The notes under the pieces: generated by a model | What the model was told of the DNA's origin: nothing | The model's input: the letters and a program-made list of their open reading frames with translations, nothing else | The model's database searches: none | In this document: one piece after another, positions 28,861 to 40,174 of the stretch | Layout of the letters: each line of letters opens with the position of its first letter | How positions within the stretch are numbered: the stretch's first letter is position 1 | DNA from: Blasia pusilla | Taxonomy: Eukaryota > Marchantiophyta > Marchantiopsida > Blasiales | Assembly: GCA_050084515.1 (NCBI GenBank) | Contig: CM114272.1 | Span: 35,216,001 to 35,280,000, forward strand | Direction of reading: 5' to 3' | Length of the DNA stretch: 64,000 nucleotides | Made by a program: the position numbers and the translations under genes

Positions 28861-30539
28861 CTCAAAGAACTGGAGTAGATCGATGGTAGCTTCAATTGTA
28901 GATCAGTAGGATCTGGTTAGGGCTGATTGTGTACTCAACCGTGGATGTTCGTGGCTTGTGGCCTATGTTGGAGGTGTGAATCTGGTGCGTGGTTGGTTGG
29001 GAAAGAAGCGCCTTGCTGAGAGCTTTCCAACGCGCTTTAGATCTGCGGATTTCGTTAAGGGAGTTGGAAGTTATCAAAGATTGAAGATTCTAGTTCGTGT
29101 TCGACGGTTTTCTGATGTGGAGAGCTTGGAGTGCGGAAGCTGTGTTGAAGTTCATCCAGATCGGGTGAGAGGTTCCTGTTGCTACTTGTATCGTGATCTC
29201 ATGTGAAGCTTTCTGCTCGAGTGTGTGGAGCGTTGCGGATTTCTGCGTGCATGAAACTTGGCGGAAGCGTTGTCGGATTTGCGATTCTGGAGGTGTATGG
29301 ACAACAAGTTTGTCTGATTTTTAGCTCGGAGTACAAAGCTTGGTTGTAGCTGATTTTTTGTGGAGAGAAGGCTATGGTAGTCAATTGAATTCTGGTCAAA
29401 AAAGATTTGATTTCGGTCACGGATTTGTGAAGTAATTGCTGATCGAAATTTTGCGGACTAGCTATGGTGGACAGCGGATCGGAGGGGCTGCTTGGTTGGT
29501 GACTCGTTCACTGTTGGAGACGCCTATCCCATTGGGGGCGCCCTGGTTGGGCCTCTCTCCATAGCGAAGCATGGCAAAGTGTGGCGAACGGGGCGAACGG
29601 GGCATGTCTCGAGCATTTTGAGGCTTCGAGGCAACTCGTGGTAGCTCGCGGCGAGTGGGCGTGAGAGGCGGAGTAAGGAGCAAGGAACGCCCAAGCAAGC
29701 TTGCTTGCTTGGGTGTGAGGAAATTTTTGCAGGATTTGGGATTTGAGTGTTGCATAACTGGTCACCCATCTTTGGGCTATTCTGCTTGGAGTACGCTTAA
29801 CTGCTGAGTTCTTAACTATGCCAGTGTACACACTATTGTAGCTCATTTGGTGCTCTTCAAAGATGTGTTAGGCGCTTTATGCATCTCAGGTTTTTGGTTG
29901 ATGTACCTCTAGCGCATAGTACGGTGTAGCCTCTCCATGCGGGTGATATTTTCAGGTGCTGCGAGTTCGACTAGCACGTCATCGACCTGCGGCGGAGTAA
30001 CTATTGCGTTAGAATTGTGTGGTGGGTTTTGTGGATTCAGGGGGCACCACGTTTGGTGGATTATGTTACCTTGATTTCCATTTGCGATTGGAGGGTTGTC
30101 GTTGGACTTCCTGTGTTTGGATCCCCTCCATCGTTGCTTCTTGCTTGCGCGCCCATTGTTAGGGTTGACGCTCATTTCCAGAGTAGTGTTACTCCTGTGT
30201 GCTACCGGTAGTGAGGCTGGAGGGATGACAAGTAGACCGTGGGAGGCTTCTTTTGGTGATGACAAGTTAGGTTGCCTACACCCATAGCTAGTAGAGCTAG
30301 AATAGTATAGCGACATCGACGTCACTTGGTTATTTGGTGGTGGTAATTTGGTGGTGGTGCGGCATCGGCGTTGGTCATCAGGGAGCTGTCGGGTGGTCTG
30401 GTTGGGGACCGTGGTGCGGACAGTGGTGGTTTTACACGGAGTGGATTTAGGTATCGGCTACCTTTTCCACTTCCAACGGTTGATGAAGAGGAGGACGAGG
30501 GTGTTCCAAACACCGGTCTTCTACGTTGTTATCGAGTGT
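28861..30539 (+). other. Long untranslated leader of element C
   Basis: About 1.7 kb lies between the 5' LTR segment and the first gag block. No conserved frame was found. It contains a perfect hairpin at 29690-29713 (10-base stem cccaagcaag / cttgcttggg, 4-base loop). Leaders of this length in gypsy elements hold primer-binding and packaging signals; the role here is inference. Confidence 0.55.
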
Positions 30540-31960
30540 TGCGCTCCATTGATTTGGGACATGGGCCGGTGGATATGGGGCCATGAAGGGCCCACGATGA
30601 TACTCGGTGCGATGGGCACCATTGAGTTGGAGGACTTCATGCGGGAGTTTGATACGTGGTGTGATATGCGGATGTTGCGGGCATGCGTTGTTTACACCTT
30701 CTTTGCTTGGAAGGGTTGTTTCAAAGACTTGGAAGGACCACCCATGGATGATTACCATGAGTTTAGGAAGGACCATGTTGTTGAGATTAAGGCATGGAGA
30801 CAATATTGGTCTCCAGGCTGTGTGTCTATCACCCATGGTGGTATTGGTAGCGTGCTCCTACTATGCCCGGCCCGACCCGGCGTTGAGTGGTGCAGTGCGA
30901 GCCGGAGTGGGGGTACCGGTGGAGGTACTAGTGGGGTACTAGTGGAGGTACTAGTGCCCCACCATCGTTCAGCCGGTTGAGAGTTCTTCAAGAGGTTGAA
31001 GAAGAACTATCGAGGAGTGAAGACGGAGAAGTTGAGGAGTCTTCGAGAATTTGAGCGAAAGACTGGTGAGAGTCTTAGTGAGGCATACACTCGTATCGGC
31101 GCTTGATTTCAGTTACCCAAGGTGTGGCGAGGATCGAGCGATCGATTTTGGTATGGGATCTTGGGCGAGATTTGCTACGTGATGCTACTCTTGTGAGTGA
31201 TGATTCACCCACATAGACCCATGTGTTCGCTCTATCTGAGAAGATTGAGCTTAACATGGTGAAGGAGAGAGTGGTGACATCCGCATTCAGAGGGATACAA
31301 CTACTACTTCTCGTGTTCAGCCCCACCTCACATCTCATAGTAGTGGTGGTGGTAGTAGTAGTGGGAGTCGTGGGGGTACACACGACCTCGGTCAGTCCTA
31401 GAGGACACTTGCGAGAGACCATTGCCTTCATTTGCTGCCCCGCAAGGGATAGTCATGTTGGACATATGGAGGTGATCATGTTAGGAAGTTTTGTCCCCAA
31501 GAGGATGGGAGACGGACTTTGGAGGATGGGCCTCGATCGGCCCCAACTTCGGTGTGATCATTGCGGGAGACCACGTCATCCTCGAGGCGTTGCTTTGATC
31601 TTCATCGAGTTGAGATCAGGCCGCGGCCGTGGTGGAGTAGCTCCGAGAGGCCGAGGTGGTAGTAGGTGGTAGGGGTGGTAGAGATGGACCATGGACCAGT
31701 GGTTGGAGAGCCTACGGTGGCTACCCCTACCACTACCACAAGAGTCGACTATGGTCGCTAGGATTGAGCTTGATTGGAGCGAGAGTTGGCTACTATGGTC
31801 GGTATCCAAAGATAGATCAGGTTCGGGAGGAGGGGCTTCCACCTCTTATGGAGGATGATCTCTCTTATATGGCGAGTGTAGCACAGGTTGAGGCATCACC
31901 TGCGATTATGAGAGGAGCCACTCGGCGTCGAGCCACGTGGTGCTCTTTGTGAGTTGGATC
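30540..31960 (+). pseudogene. gag of element C (broken)
   Basis: Capsid blocks are readable across frames: TIELEDFMREFDTWCD and EGPPMDDYHEFRKDHVVEIK (about 30620-30790), then KTEKLRSLREFERKTGESLS with EAYTRIG (about 31020-31105). A nucleocapsid-like CDHCGRPRHPRG, consistent with a CCHC knuckle whose last Cys falls in another frame, lies at about 31556-31600, and is followed by an Arg/Gly-rich stretch (SGRGRGG). Homologous gag is in A' on the opposite strand. Frameshifts and stops separate the blocks. Confidence 0.7.
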
Positions 31961-32439
31961 CATAGAGGGGTGAGGTGGGAGGCGAGGCTAGGCTTCCCAG
32001 TCATTCTTGTTGTCTGAGGTGCTTAGGACTCCATCCATAGTTCCCTCGCGACCTATTGAGCCGGCAGTGGGGGGCCCGAGGCATCTACATCGGCGTGTAG
32101 TAGACACGGATGCGGCATCGATCTTGATGTGCGGATGGCAACTTCGGTGTTAGGATCCCCATTGTTTTTCGACCCGGGGCGATGGCTTTAGGAGTTGACT
32201 TAGCTCCTGTATTTCAGCTAAGCGACCCACGTTGTGTGAGCGTGGGGTGTATTCTTGCTACGTGTTGAGGTGGATGAGGGTGTTGCGGTGGAGCGACCCT
32301 CTATGTCGGTGTAGCATTGAGTATCGATGCTACTTAGCGGCGGCGGCGAAGATGGATGCATTACCCGGCCCGGCCAGCCATTGATCGTGAGAGGCTTACA
32401 CCTGGTGTATGTATGTTGGACAACCGGTGGGATCTTCCG

Positions 32440-32840
32440 ATTGGTGAGTCCTCTGAGACGGGAGTATAGACCAGATAGAGTCTTGTTGACTACGGTGCCC
32501 AACCTTTGATGTTGGGAAAGCGGCATGTATTGGTTTGGGTATTCGGAGGTCAGAGCTTGAGCCTTGCCCATTCCAGATTCAAACATCACTTGGAGGAGCC
32601 AATGATAGGTCTCAATTCATGACACGGGAGAATTTTTCTGTACAATTGAGACCAGATCATGCGACTGATAGCTCCCGGTTGGGAGCATCTGCGGTAGTCA
32701 CATCACCCGAGTCGTATGATGTACTAGTTGGAGGAGCAGTATTGTACCCGATGGGTTTTCACATGGATTACTGGACTAAGACAGTGTCTTATAGACCTGT
32801 TTGGCAGTCCGGGGATGGACGTATGAGCCAAGTTCTGTGA
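32440..32840 (+). pseudogene. Aspartic protease region of element C
   Basis: The motif DYGAQPLMLGKAACIGLGI begins at about 32488, where retropepsins have DSGA or DTGA. It continues into ELEPCPFQIQTSLGG and a C-terminal segment with SYDVLVGGAVLYPMGFHMDY, which is conserved in all copies. The Ser/Thr to Tyr change would be expected to harm catalysis. At least one frame change is needed to join the parts. Confidence 0.7.
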
Positions 32841-34200
32841 GATTTATTTATGGGGCTCAACTAGGAGGGTCTTCCCCAACAGTGTTAGCATCTGTGGCTG
32901 GTTTTAGTGGAGTATTCACTTGGCCAAGAGACTTTTTGGAGGGTTATGTTTCTGCTATGGATTCTCCTGCGCATGAGAAGATAGAGGAGGTCCTTATTTT
33001 TGCAGCAGTGGCATCCTCATCATTGGATGTACCACTTTGGAGTTCAGGCGGTGCACTACGGCAGGAGGCTGATCGCGTAGTGCAGGAGGCTTGGTGTGAG
33101 GCTGTTATACCTCATGAGGAAGAGGAGGCCCCACGGTGGACTCCTACTTCCGGTCTAGTTGGGTTATCCCCTTTGGATACTACACCCATTGTATGGCAGT
33201 ATCCGCCGGAGGGCATTTGTGTGTTAGATCTCTTTGGTGGGATTAGTACTGGTTTGGCTGCAGTGTTGCAGGCCGGTATTCTTGTGCAGAGATACGTGTA
33301 TGTGGAGCGAGATGAGACGGCCCAGAGAGTCTCATCCCGACATATTGGTTAGTTGATGCGGAGATATCCTGAGTTGTTTCCGCCATTAGCTATTCGTGGG
33401 TACCAACGTGCTTTGCCGTCACACATTGCATTGTTGGGGGCGCAGGACCTTGAGAGGGTTGGTCTTGTGGATTTGGTGATTGCCGGATGGCCATGTCAGG
33501 GTCATACACGTGCAGGTCGTGGTGAGGGATTACATAACCCTAGGTCTCGATTGTTTTGGGAGATGTTACGGGTGTTACGACATCTTCAGGTTCATCAAGC
33601 ACGTGCTCCAACTTACATTCTGGAGAATGTTCCATTGTTGGGTGACACTCGAACCCGGATGATGGCGAGTGTTCATGAGTGCGGTCTTGGATTGGACCAG
33701 CGGTGTTGTTGGATGCTGCCTGCGAGAGTTGGCTCGCGTGCACATCGTCCACGCTTGTGGTGGACAAACTTGTTGCCTAGGGAGGTTCTACGTCGAGCAT
33801 ATGATGCAGTGCAGCGGGATCCTTGCCTTACCGTGGATAGTATCTTGGATACTAGGCGACTTTCTCAGGTGGTGAGGGTTATTGATCGGTCACCCATGGC
33901 AGTGGTGAACCGTGTGGGCCAGCCTAGGATGGCACTACCCACATTTGTGAGTTTTCCTCGTCACATGCCTCTGAGAGAGAAGGTGGTCCGGGCTTGTATG
34001 GGATTCTCATGTGCGATAGTTGGTGGAGCCTAACGCTGATGAGAGAGAGCGTGGGATGGGATTTGCTACTGGTGTGACAGCGGTTGCTTCTATTTCTGAG
34101 GCTTCATGACGTCATGTGTTGGGTCAGGCCATGGACTTGAATTGTTTGACTTGGATTTTGAGTCTTGGTATGGCCGAGCAACATCGACTTCGAACTATGT
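32801..34200 (+). pseudogene. Cytosine-C5 DNA methyltransferase (DNMT3-like) domain of element C
   Basis: C5 methyltransferases move a methyl group from S-adenosylmethionine to cytosine in DNA. After a 130-residue linker (32801-33194), all key motifs appear in order. Motif I is VLDLFGGISTGLAAVL (from 33219); motif IV is IAGWPCQG with the catalytic Cys codon at 33494-33496; motif VI is YILENVPLLGD with ENV at 33623-33631; motif VIII is GSRAHRPRLWWTNL (about 33729-33770). A MGFATG block (motif IX/X border) and RHVLGQAMDLNCLTWIL (motif X) follow at about 34050-34160. Motif order, AHRxRxxWxNL, and the GFP/LG blocks resemble DNMT3/DRM enzymes more than DNMT1. Breaks are one in-frame TAG at 33350-33352, where other copies have CAG, one frame change near 34000-34030, and a TGA before RHVLG. 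Confidence 0.9.
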
Positions 34201-34439
34201 CAGTGGGTCTTCCACCCCTTGTAATGAGCTCGATGGCTCTGGGGACCAGTAGAGGCATCGGTCAAAAGCGAGGGAGAGTAGTATTTTGCATCCTTGGAGT
34301 AAATGGGATGTAATGGCTGGGCATGTGGAGTTGGTTGCTCATGCTTTGGTGGAGGAGTTATTTGCTCGATGATGGTGTAGCTAAGGATGTACCATCTTGT
34401 GAGGGGTTGCGTGCGACCAATTGCATCGCCCTCTCCCTC

Positions 34440-36163
34440 TAGTGTGCGATGGAGGAGACTTGGGAGCCATTACTTGGGCCCAAGCTTACGGAGGTGAAAG
34501 CGGCGCTTGACGAGTTCCTACGTGCTTATAGGAGTTGTTTTTCCTTTAGCATGAAGGAGTTGGGTTCTCTGGTTGGACCCGGTATACGGATTGATTTGGC
34601 TAGTGATACGCCAATCTTCCGTCGTCCCTACCGATATAGTGATATGGAGAGGGACCTGATTTAGAGTAGGACGTTGGACCTTTTGGAGGCTAGATTAGTG
34701 GAGTTGTCGCATGGAGAGTATGCATCAGCCACTGCCATGCCTGCTAAAAAGGATATGCATGGCAACTACACGAATAGGCGGATATGTGGAGATTACCGTC
34801 CTATCAATCGGCAAACCAAGGCCGATAGGTATGCCATGCCTACACCTGAGGAGACCTTTGATGTGGTGGAACAGGAAAAGATTTTCAGTACTTTGGATCT
34901 TCGGGCATGATACCATCAATTGCCGATTCGGGAGAGTGACAAGGCCAAGACAACATTTTGGGGTGTCAACTCTCATGGCAAGGATTGTTTGTACCAGTGG
35001 AAATTCTTACCCTTTGGGTTGAAGAATGCACTGCCGAGTTTCAGTGATGGGCGGGGATCCTAGGAGGGTTGGATTTTGTTCGGTGTTACATTGATGATAT
35101 CTTGGTGTTCGATAACACGGTGGAGGAGCATCGTCTGATTCTGATGGTGTTTGAGCGGTTGAAAGCTTATGGTCTACGTTTGCATCCAGGAAAGTGTAAG
35201 TTCTTCCATGAGGATGTTGAGTACTTGGGTCATGTGATCTATCCAGGTGGTTTGGGAGTTCAGCAAGCAAAGGTGCAGGCTATTGCACTTATTTCGTGTC
35301 CAGTAGATGTGAGTAGAGTTCGGGCATTCATGGGATTGGCGAACTACTATCGGAGGTATGTGAAGGGATTTAGTGCTATGGAAAAGCCTTTGAACCAATT
35401 TCTGAAATCAGATCAAGAGTGGCACTGGGGAGATGATCATGAGAGAGCTTTTGTGGAGCTTAAGGCCCAGTTGGTGGCGGCGCCTATCTTGAGGAGACCT
35501 ATCAGAGGGCGCCCATTTCAGTTACACACTGATTGGAGTAGGTTAGGACTTGGAGCGGTGTTGACACAACATGATGATGAGCACATGGAGTTTGTGGTGG
35601 CCTATGCAAGTCGTTCGAATAATGCAACGGAGTCGCGCTATAGTTCATATGAGGGAGAGTGCTTGGCAGTAGTGTGGGCTGTGGCACACTTTAGGTGTTA
35701 CTTGTTTGGCACACAATTTACCCTTGTTACTGATCACCAGCCGCTCAAATGGTTGATGGAGTCTGACAAGCTTACAGGGAAGCTCGCATGGTGGGCTCTT
35801 ATCTTACAAGAGTATGACATCCAAGTGGTACATAGACCTGAAGTTGCCAACCTTGATGCTGATGGGTTGAGTAGGAACCCATGTACTAGCCAAGAGGATA
35901 CAACTGGGGCTAGATGGCATGGCGAGGTTGATGAGGAGATGGTGCTAGGTTGGCATGCATCCGCCTTTTTATGTTGGTTAGGGGTGGACTCTAGTATGGA
36001 GGACCACATGATATCTTACTCTAGTCAAAGGGTAGATGGCCAACCTTTAGATCCTAAGGTTGGAGATGGTGGTGCGGATCAGCGTGATATTCTTGATGAT
36101 GCGTTGGTATTGGAGTTCCTACGGACCAGTAGGGTGCCAGGCATAGTGAGTGCCAAGGAGTGA
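34440..36163 (+). pseudogene. Reverse transcriptase and RNase H of element C
   Basis: RT copies the element RNA into DNA and RNase H removes the RNA. RT starts with MEETWEPLLGPKLTE and shows IFRRPYRYSDMERDLI, ICGDYRPINRQTKADRYAMP, FSTLDLRA, CLYQWKFLPFGLKNA and the catalytic CYIDDILVF (from about 35081). The thumb/connection has FMGLANYYRRYVKGF. RNase H follows with HTDWSRLGLGAVLTQHD, YEGECLAVVWAVAHFRCYLFG and TDHQPLKWLMESDKL. The stretch 35069-36163 is open for 364 codons. Upstream there are TAG at 34662-34664 (CAG in copy G), TGA at about 34908-34910, and a frameshift near 35040. Confidence 0.9.
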
Positions 36164-37203
36164 GACCGTGTTCTTCAACGTGCTAAGAGGTATCGATTGG
36201 AGGGAACACATATTCTCCGCGTGTGGGAGGATGGTAGAGTACGAGTAGTGCCACATTTGGCTCAGAGAGAGCGCATTGTGCGACATGCCCATGAGGAGTT
36301 GGGACATTTTGGGGTAAAGCGTACGTATAGCTTACTCCTTGGCGAGTATTGGTGGCGTGGCATGCATACTCAGGTGCAGCAGTTGGTGTCACGTTGTATG
36401 GTTTGTGACCGGGTGAGGGCATCATTTAATGCCCCTACACCACAATTACACCCCTTGCCTATTATGGGATTGGGTTACCGTTGGAGTGTGGACTTTGCGA
36501 GACCGTTATCGTTGACTGTACGACATCATTGATATGTGTTGGTGATGGTGGAGCACTTCTCCAAGTGGATTGAGTTGGTGGCATTACCGGACAAGGCAAG
36601 TGAGGGAACAGCGTATGCGTTTCTGGATAGAGTGCTTAGTCATTTTGGTGCACCAGCTGAAGTGCTGACCGACCAGGGTACAAAGTTTCAGGGTGAGTTT
36701 CAAGTCTTGTGTGACAAGGCGTTGATTGATCATCGGACCACGTCTCGAGATCATCCGTAGGCGGATGGTTTGGGTGGCGTGTGGTTCGACGGTGAAGAGG
36801 ACATTGCGCAAGTATGGCCTCTGAAGGGCATCTTGAGGCTGGATATTCAGTTGCCATGGTTAGCCATGGGGTATAGGTTCAATCGCCAAGCATCCTTGGC
36901 TTCCTTCTCACCTTATTTTCTATTATAGGGCCGAGATCTAGACTTGCCAGCAAAAATTCGTTGGGAGTCTAGTGAGGTGGTGAACCTTGATGATCCAGAG
37001 ATGTGGATGAGGGTGTGTTCTCAGCGGGCGGAGCTCTTTTGGAGAGTTATGCCAACAGCCTTTGAGAATCTTGCCATTGCTCAACACAGGGATACGTTGC
37101 GGTATGCAACCATTCGGGGTGGAGGTTATCGACCATCGATTCGTAGGTTCCATGTGGGGGACTATGTCTATTTGCAGCAGATTGCACCGACAACGTTGGA
37201 TGT
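36164..37203 (+). pseudogene. Integrase of element C, main part
   Basis: Integrase inserts the DNA copy into the host genome. The HHCC zinc domain reads HAHEELGHFGVKRTYSLL with CMVCDRVRASF; the catalytic core starts with YRWSVDFARPLS (first Asp) and has EVLTDQGTKFQGEF (second Asp). The DDE glutamate block is damaged (TAG at 36758-36760 where copy G reads HPESDG). The C-terminal part reaches GDYVYLQQIAPTTLDV at 37203, where the nested block begins. It resumes at about 43440 with RVREVLASGVLMLEG. Confidence 0.88.
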
Positions 37204-38845
37204 TAATCATTCACGTTGTCCGAGGCAATGAGGATCCCATCGATGAGTCCTGATTAGAGTTCCCATAGAGTTGATGTTGTTGGTGTGCAGGCACGGAGAG
37301 CGATGGGAGAAGCGAGTGCAACGACTCCTATTGTTGGTGCTCGGGAAGAGCATGTGTTGAGTATGATGTTGGGGGCGGCCACGATGGTGTACTGTGCTCC
37401 GTTGTTTTTTGCTTCCGATATTATGATATTGGGACGTATGCCCGCCAAGGTTTTCCGGCTGGCCACTACATTATGTGAGCGTGGAGATGGAGTTCCTGCA
37501 TCAAGTTCAGAGATGATTGCAGAGGAGGTGATGGACCTGCCCTTGGAGCCGATGCTCGGGCCATCCACCTCAGATTCATGGCAGGTTGCGCTTGCTAGGA
37601 TGGCGAAGATGCCCGCTGCACTTGCGATAGTGTCGCGACCCTCATGACCAAACAAGTGCCAAGCGGAACATCGGAACATTAGCGGGCTCACGCTAAGATG
37701 GTTTGCGCGTTGGAGTAGTCTCAAAGAGGAGACAAGAGGCGAGGCGGCGAGTCGCATTTCAGATGTTATGGTCGCGATTGAGAAACCTGGACCAAACGCG
37801 GAATGAAACTTGAAAGAAGTAGAGTTTAGGAAGTGGGTTGCCAAAGGAAAGATCCGGATTTGGAACGCCACTAGCGTTTGAGAGTTTCCGACTGTATTTA
37901 TGGCCATAACTTGTAGCGCCAATATGCGTTTGGAACAAATAAGAATGCGTTGGAAAGCTTATTGAGAGCGGGTCCAAATGCACCAAAGATCGCTGCAAAC
38001 GTATAAGCAGCGACTGAGAAACAACCCGAAAACGACTGTAAGTGGAGTCGGGTTGAGGGCCACAATGAAGGGCCCGACCCTCTTTTCCCAAAGGGGAGGG
38101 GTTATTGGAGAACCCTAGAAGTACTAGTAAGGGAGAAGATCTCCGAGAGTGCTTGGAACCCAAACCCCACTTTGGGCACCGCGGGGCGGCTCAAGGGCAT
38201 AGAACGGAACGCGAGTTTGGGGGTTGGGTTGGAAAACCTGCACCAAGTCCATTGAGGCGATTTTAGACATCCCTCTTGGATTCCACCCCGCGACTCACTT
38301 ACTTGGGTCTCGATTCGGAACTCACCCGAGGACCGTTGAACAGTTGGGATCGCTAGGCGCGCAAGTGCCGTTTCAGATCCCTAGACTAACCAGGAAGTCT
38401 GTTCCAAGTCTTGAAGGATTTGCCATGTTTTGGAAACTAGGAACTAAGGAAGGTTGAGCTTGATGAGACGCCGAGTTGAGGACTCGGTGGGTTGGAACGC
38501 TGGTTGGCCCAGACCCGACTAACGAGAGTGCGTGTTTGGGTGCAGATTGGTGATGAGTTCGTGACCTACCAAACGTACGCTTCCGCAACACTAAAGATTG
38601 ACGTTCAAGGAGAGTAGGGGCGCGACAGATAGAGCATGCCATGGATGCTCATGGTGTTGTATTGTTGGATAACCAAGGAGAGGTCTTCCAGTTGATGAGT
38701 CTAGGAGGTGGCGTTTTTAGTCCACAACTTGTCCTATTGGATTTGGGAGCGCAACCCTTGATGTTGGGGAAAGTGGCGTTCAAAGGATTGGGCTTGACGA
38801 GAGCCGATGTGGAGCGTTGTCCATTCAAGATACAAACATCCCTCG
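37204..38845 (+). mobile_element. Fragment E of the gypsy-DNMT family (gag tail and protease)
   Basis: Starting at 37204 the sequence switches from integrase to the gag-tail region of another copy (matching 13530-13760 of A), continues through VDVVGVQARRAMGEAS, is split by a solo LTR at 37631-38627, and goes on to a protease block (VVLLDNQGEVFQLMSLGG, DLGAQPLMLGKVAFKGLGL) ending at 38845. It is part of the block that interrupts C's integrase. Right end is taken by the copia element. Confidence 0.75.
37631..38627. repeat. Solo LTR (997 bp) with GATAG target-site duplication
   Basis: The insert begins TGTCGCGACC and ends GGGGCGCGACA, giving 7-base inverted ends (TGTCGCG / CGCGACA) with TG...CA. 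It is flanked on both sides by gatag (37626-37630 and 38628-38632), a 5-base target duplication. The flanking E protease/gag sequence is continuous without it, as in copy A (gcgatagagcatgcc). No coding region is inside. It is what remains after recombination between the LTRs of a third retrotransposon family; no other copy lies in the window. Confidence 0.85.
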
Positions 38846-39266
38846 TGTGAGAAAACAGAAAGTGACAAAATCACTAAAATCTTTACAAAACTTAGAGATA
38901 CAAAGTGGCCTAGTCCGTCCGTGCACTCACAGAAGAGCTTCGGTGGAACCTGAACATGGAGATAACTCGACATACGAGAATGCGCTACCGCTACGGCTCC
39001 CGACTATTTGACTACTCGGGAAAACTAGGGTTTTTACCTATTTTTCTTCGTTTTTATTAATAGAAAATTTTTGCCTCAGGGTGCCCCGCACCCTGATGCA
39101 ATATAGGGTTAGATAAACCTAGTAACGCTACTCCTAAAACCACCTACGTCATATTACTATGACTCCTTCGACATCTAAGTCGGAACCATCAATCTAGGCT
39201 TCTCCTCATACAAGGGGGCCGATCAGATTAATGGTGCTCATAGGAGTGGATGTTGAGAATCCAACA
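38846..39266 (-). repeat. 3' LTR of copia element D (421 bp)
   Basis: On the minus strand it starts TGTTGGATTCTC right after the purine tract ATTGAGGGGGAG and ends TTTTCTCACA. The last 80 bases match 43357-43437. TG...CA ends are present. Confidence 0.88.
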
Positions 39267-39295
39267 CTCCCCCTCAATATCCACTCTCATGTGGA

Positions 39296-40174
39296 CTACT
39301 GTCTTGGACCTATGGCAAGACCCTTCAGATGTCGGTGAAGCTGATCTTTTGTGAAGATGTCTGCACGGTTATCCTCTGTTGGACAATAGACTAACTTCAA
39401 AACCCCTCTCTCGATCAATTCACAAAAAAAGTGATACTGGATCACTATGTGCTTTGTACGAGCATGAAACACAAGATTATGTGCTATGGCAATGCAACTC
39501 TGATTGTCACACCATATTACAATAGCATTTTCTCGTGCTTCTCCTATGTCCTCCAATATCCATCTCAACCATACTGCTTCACAAGAAGCATAACAAGCCG
39601 CCTTGTACTCTGCCTCGGTAGAAGAAAGAGCCACTGTATGTTGCTTCTTGCTGACCCATGACACCACACCTGATCCTACCAAGAAGCAATAACGTGAAAC
39701 TGATCTTCGAGAATCTGAATCTCCTGCCCAATCCGAGTCACAAAAACCTGTCATTTCCGTCCCTGCTCCATAGGTGACGCCGTACTCGATAGTGCCTTTG
39801 ATGTACTTCAACACACGCATCCCTGCCTTCCAATGGTTCTCACCCGGCTTAGTTGAGAACCTACTCAACACTCCCACAACGAAGCTAATGTCTGGTCTAG
39901 TGTTACACAAAAATATCAAACTGCCTACAAGCTTTCTGTACAACTTTTCATCTACCAATGGTGAAACATCCTCCATCGAGAGTTTCAACTCTACCTCCAT
40001 TGGCGAGACCACTGCCTTACACTCGGTCATCTCGAATGCCTTCAAGATTTCTCTAGCATACTTCTGCTGAGAGAGAAAAATAGAATCTGACTGTTGCCAG
40101 ATTTCCAGCCCTATAAAGTAGTGCAGAAGACCTAAATCTGACATTTCAAACTCAGATTTCAACACTCCCTTCAT
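39296..40174 (-). CDS. Copia RT C-terminus and RNase H (292 codons open)
   Basis: This open frame starts at the RT thumb (MSDLGLLHYFIGLEIWQQ), passes YLVGSLIFLC-like and RPDISFVVGVLSRF blocks, and contains the RNase H part GFCDSDWAGDSDSRRSVSRY, ALSSTEAEYKAACYASCEAV and CDNQSCIAIAHNLVFHARTK. It ends close to the purine tract before the 3' LTR. Alone it is only the C-terminal portion of the copia polyprotein. Confidence 0.85.
   Translation of the reverse strand: MKGVLKSEFEMSDLGLLHYFIGLEIWQQSDSIFLSQQKYAREILKAFEMTECKAVVSPMEVELKLSMEDVSPLVDEKLYRKLVGSLIFLCNTRPDISFVVGVLSRFSTKPGENHWKAGMRVLKYIKGTIEYGVTYGAGTEMTGFCDSDWAGDSDSRRSVSRYCFLVGSGVVSWVSKKQHTVALSSTEAEYKAACYASCEAVWLRWILEDIGEARENAIVIWCDNQSCIAIAHNLVFHARTKHIVIQYHFFCELIERGVLKLVYCPTEDNRADIFTKDQLHRHLKGLAIGPRQ

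Noticed and set aside
31075-31431. Minus-strand frame with a threonine run
   Set aside because: It is the shadow of a GGT-type repeat in the plus-strand gag region of element C.
33195-34200. Host DRM/DNMT gene interrupted by a retrotransposon
   Set aside because: The domain occurs in the same order between protease and RT in four copies, so it belongs to the element.
39431-40070. Plus-strand frames inside the copia RNase H region
   Set aside because: The minus strand has the recognised RNase H/RT sequence; the plus frames are shadows.
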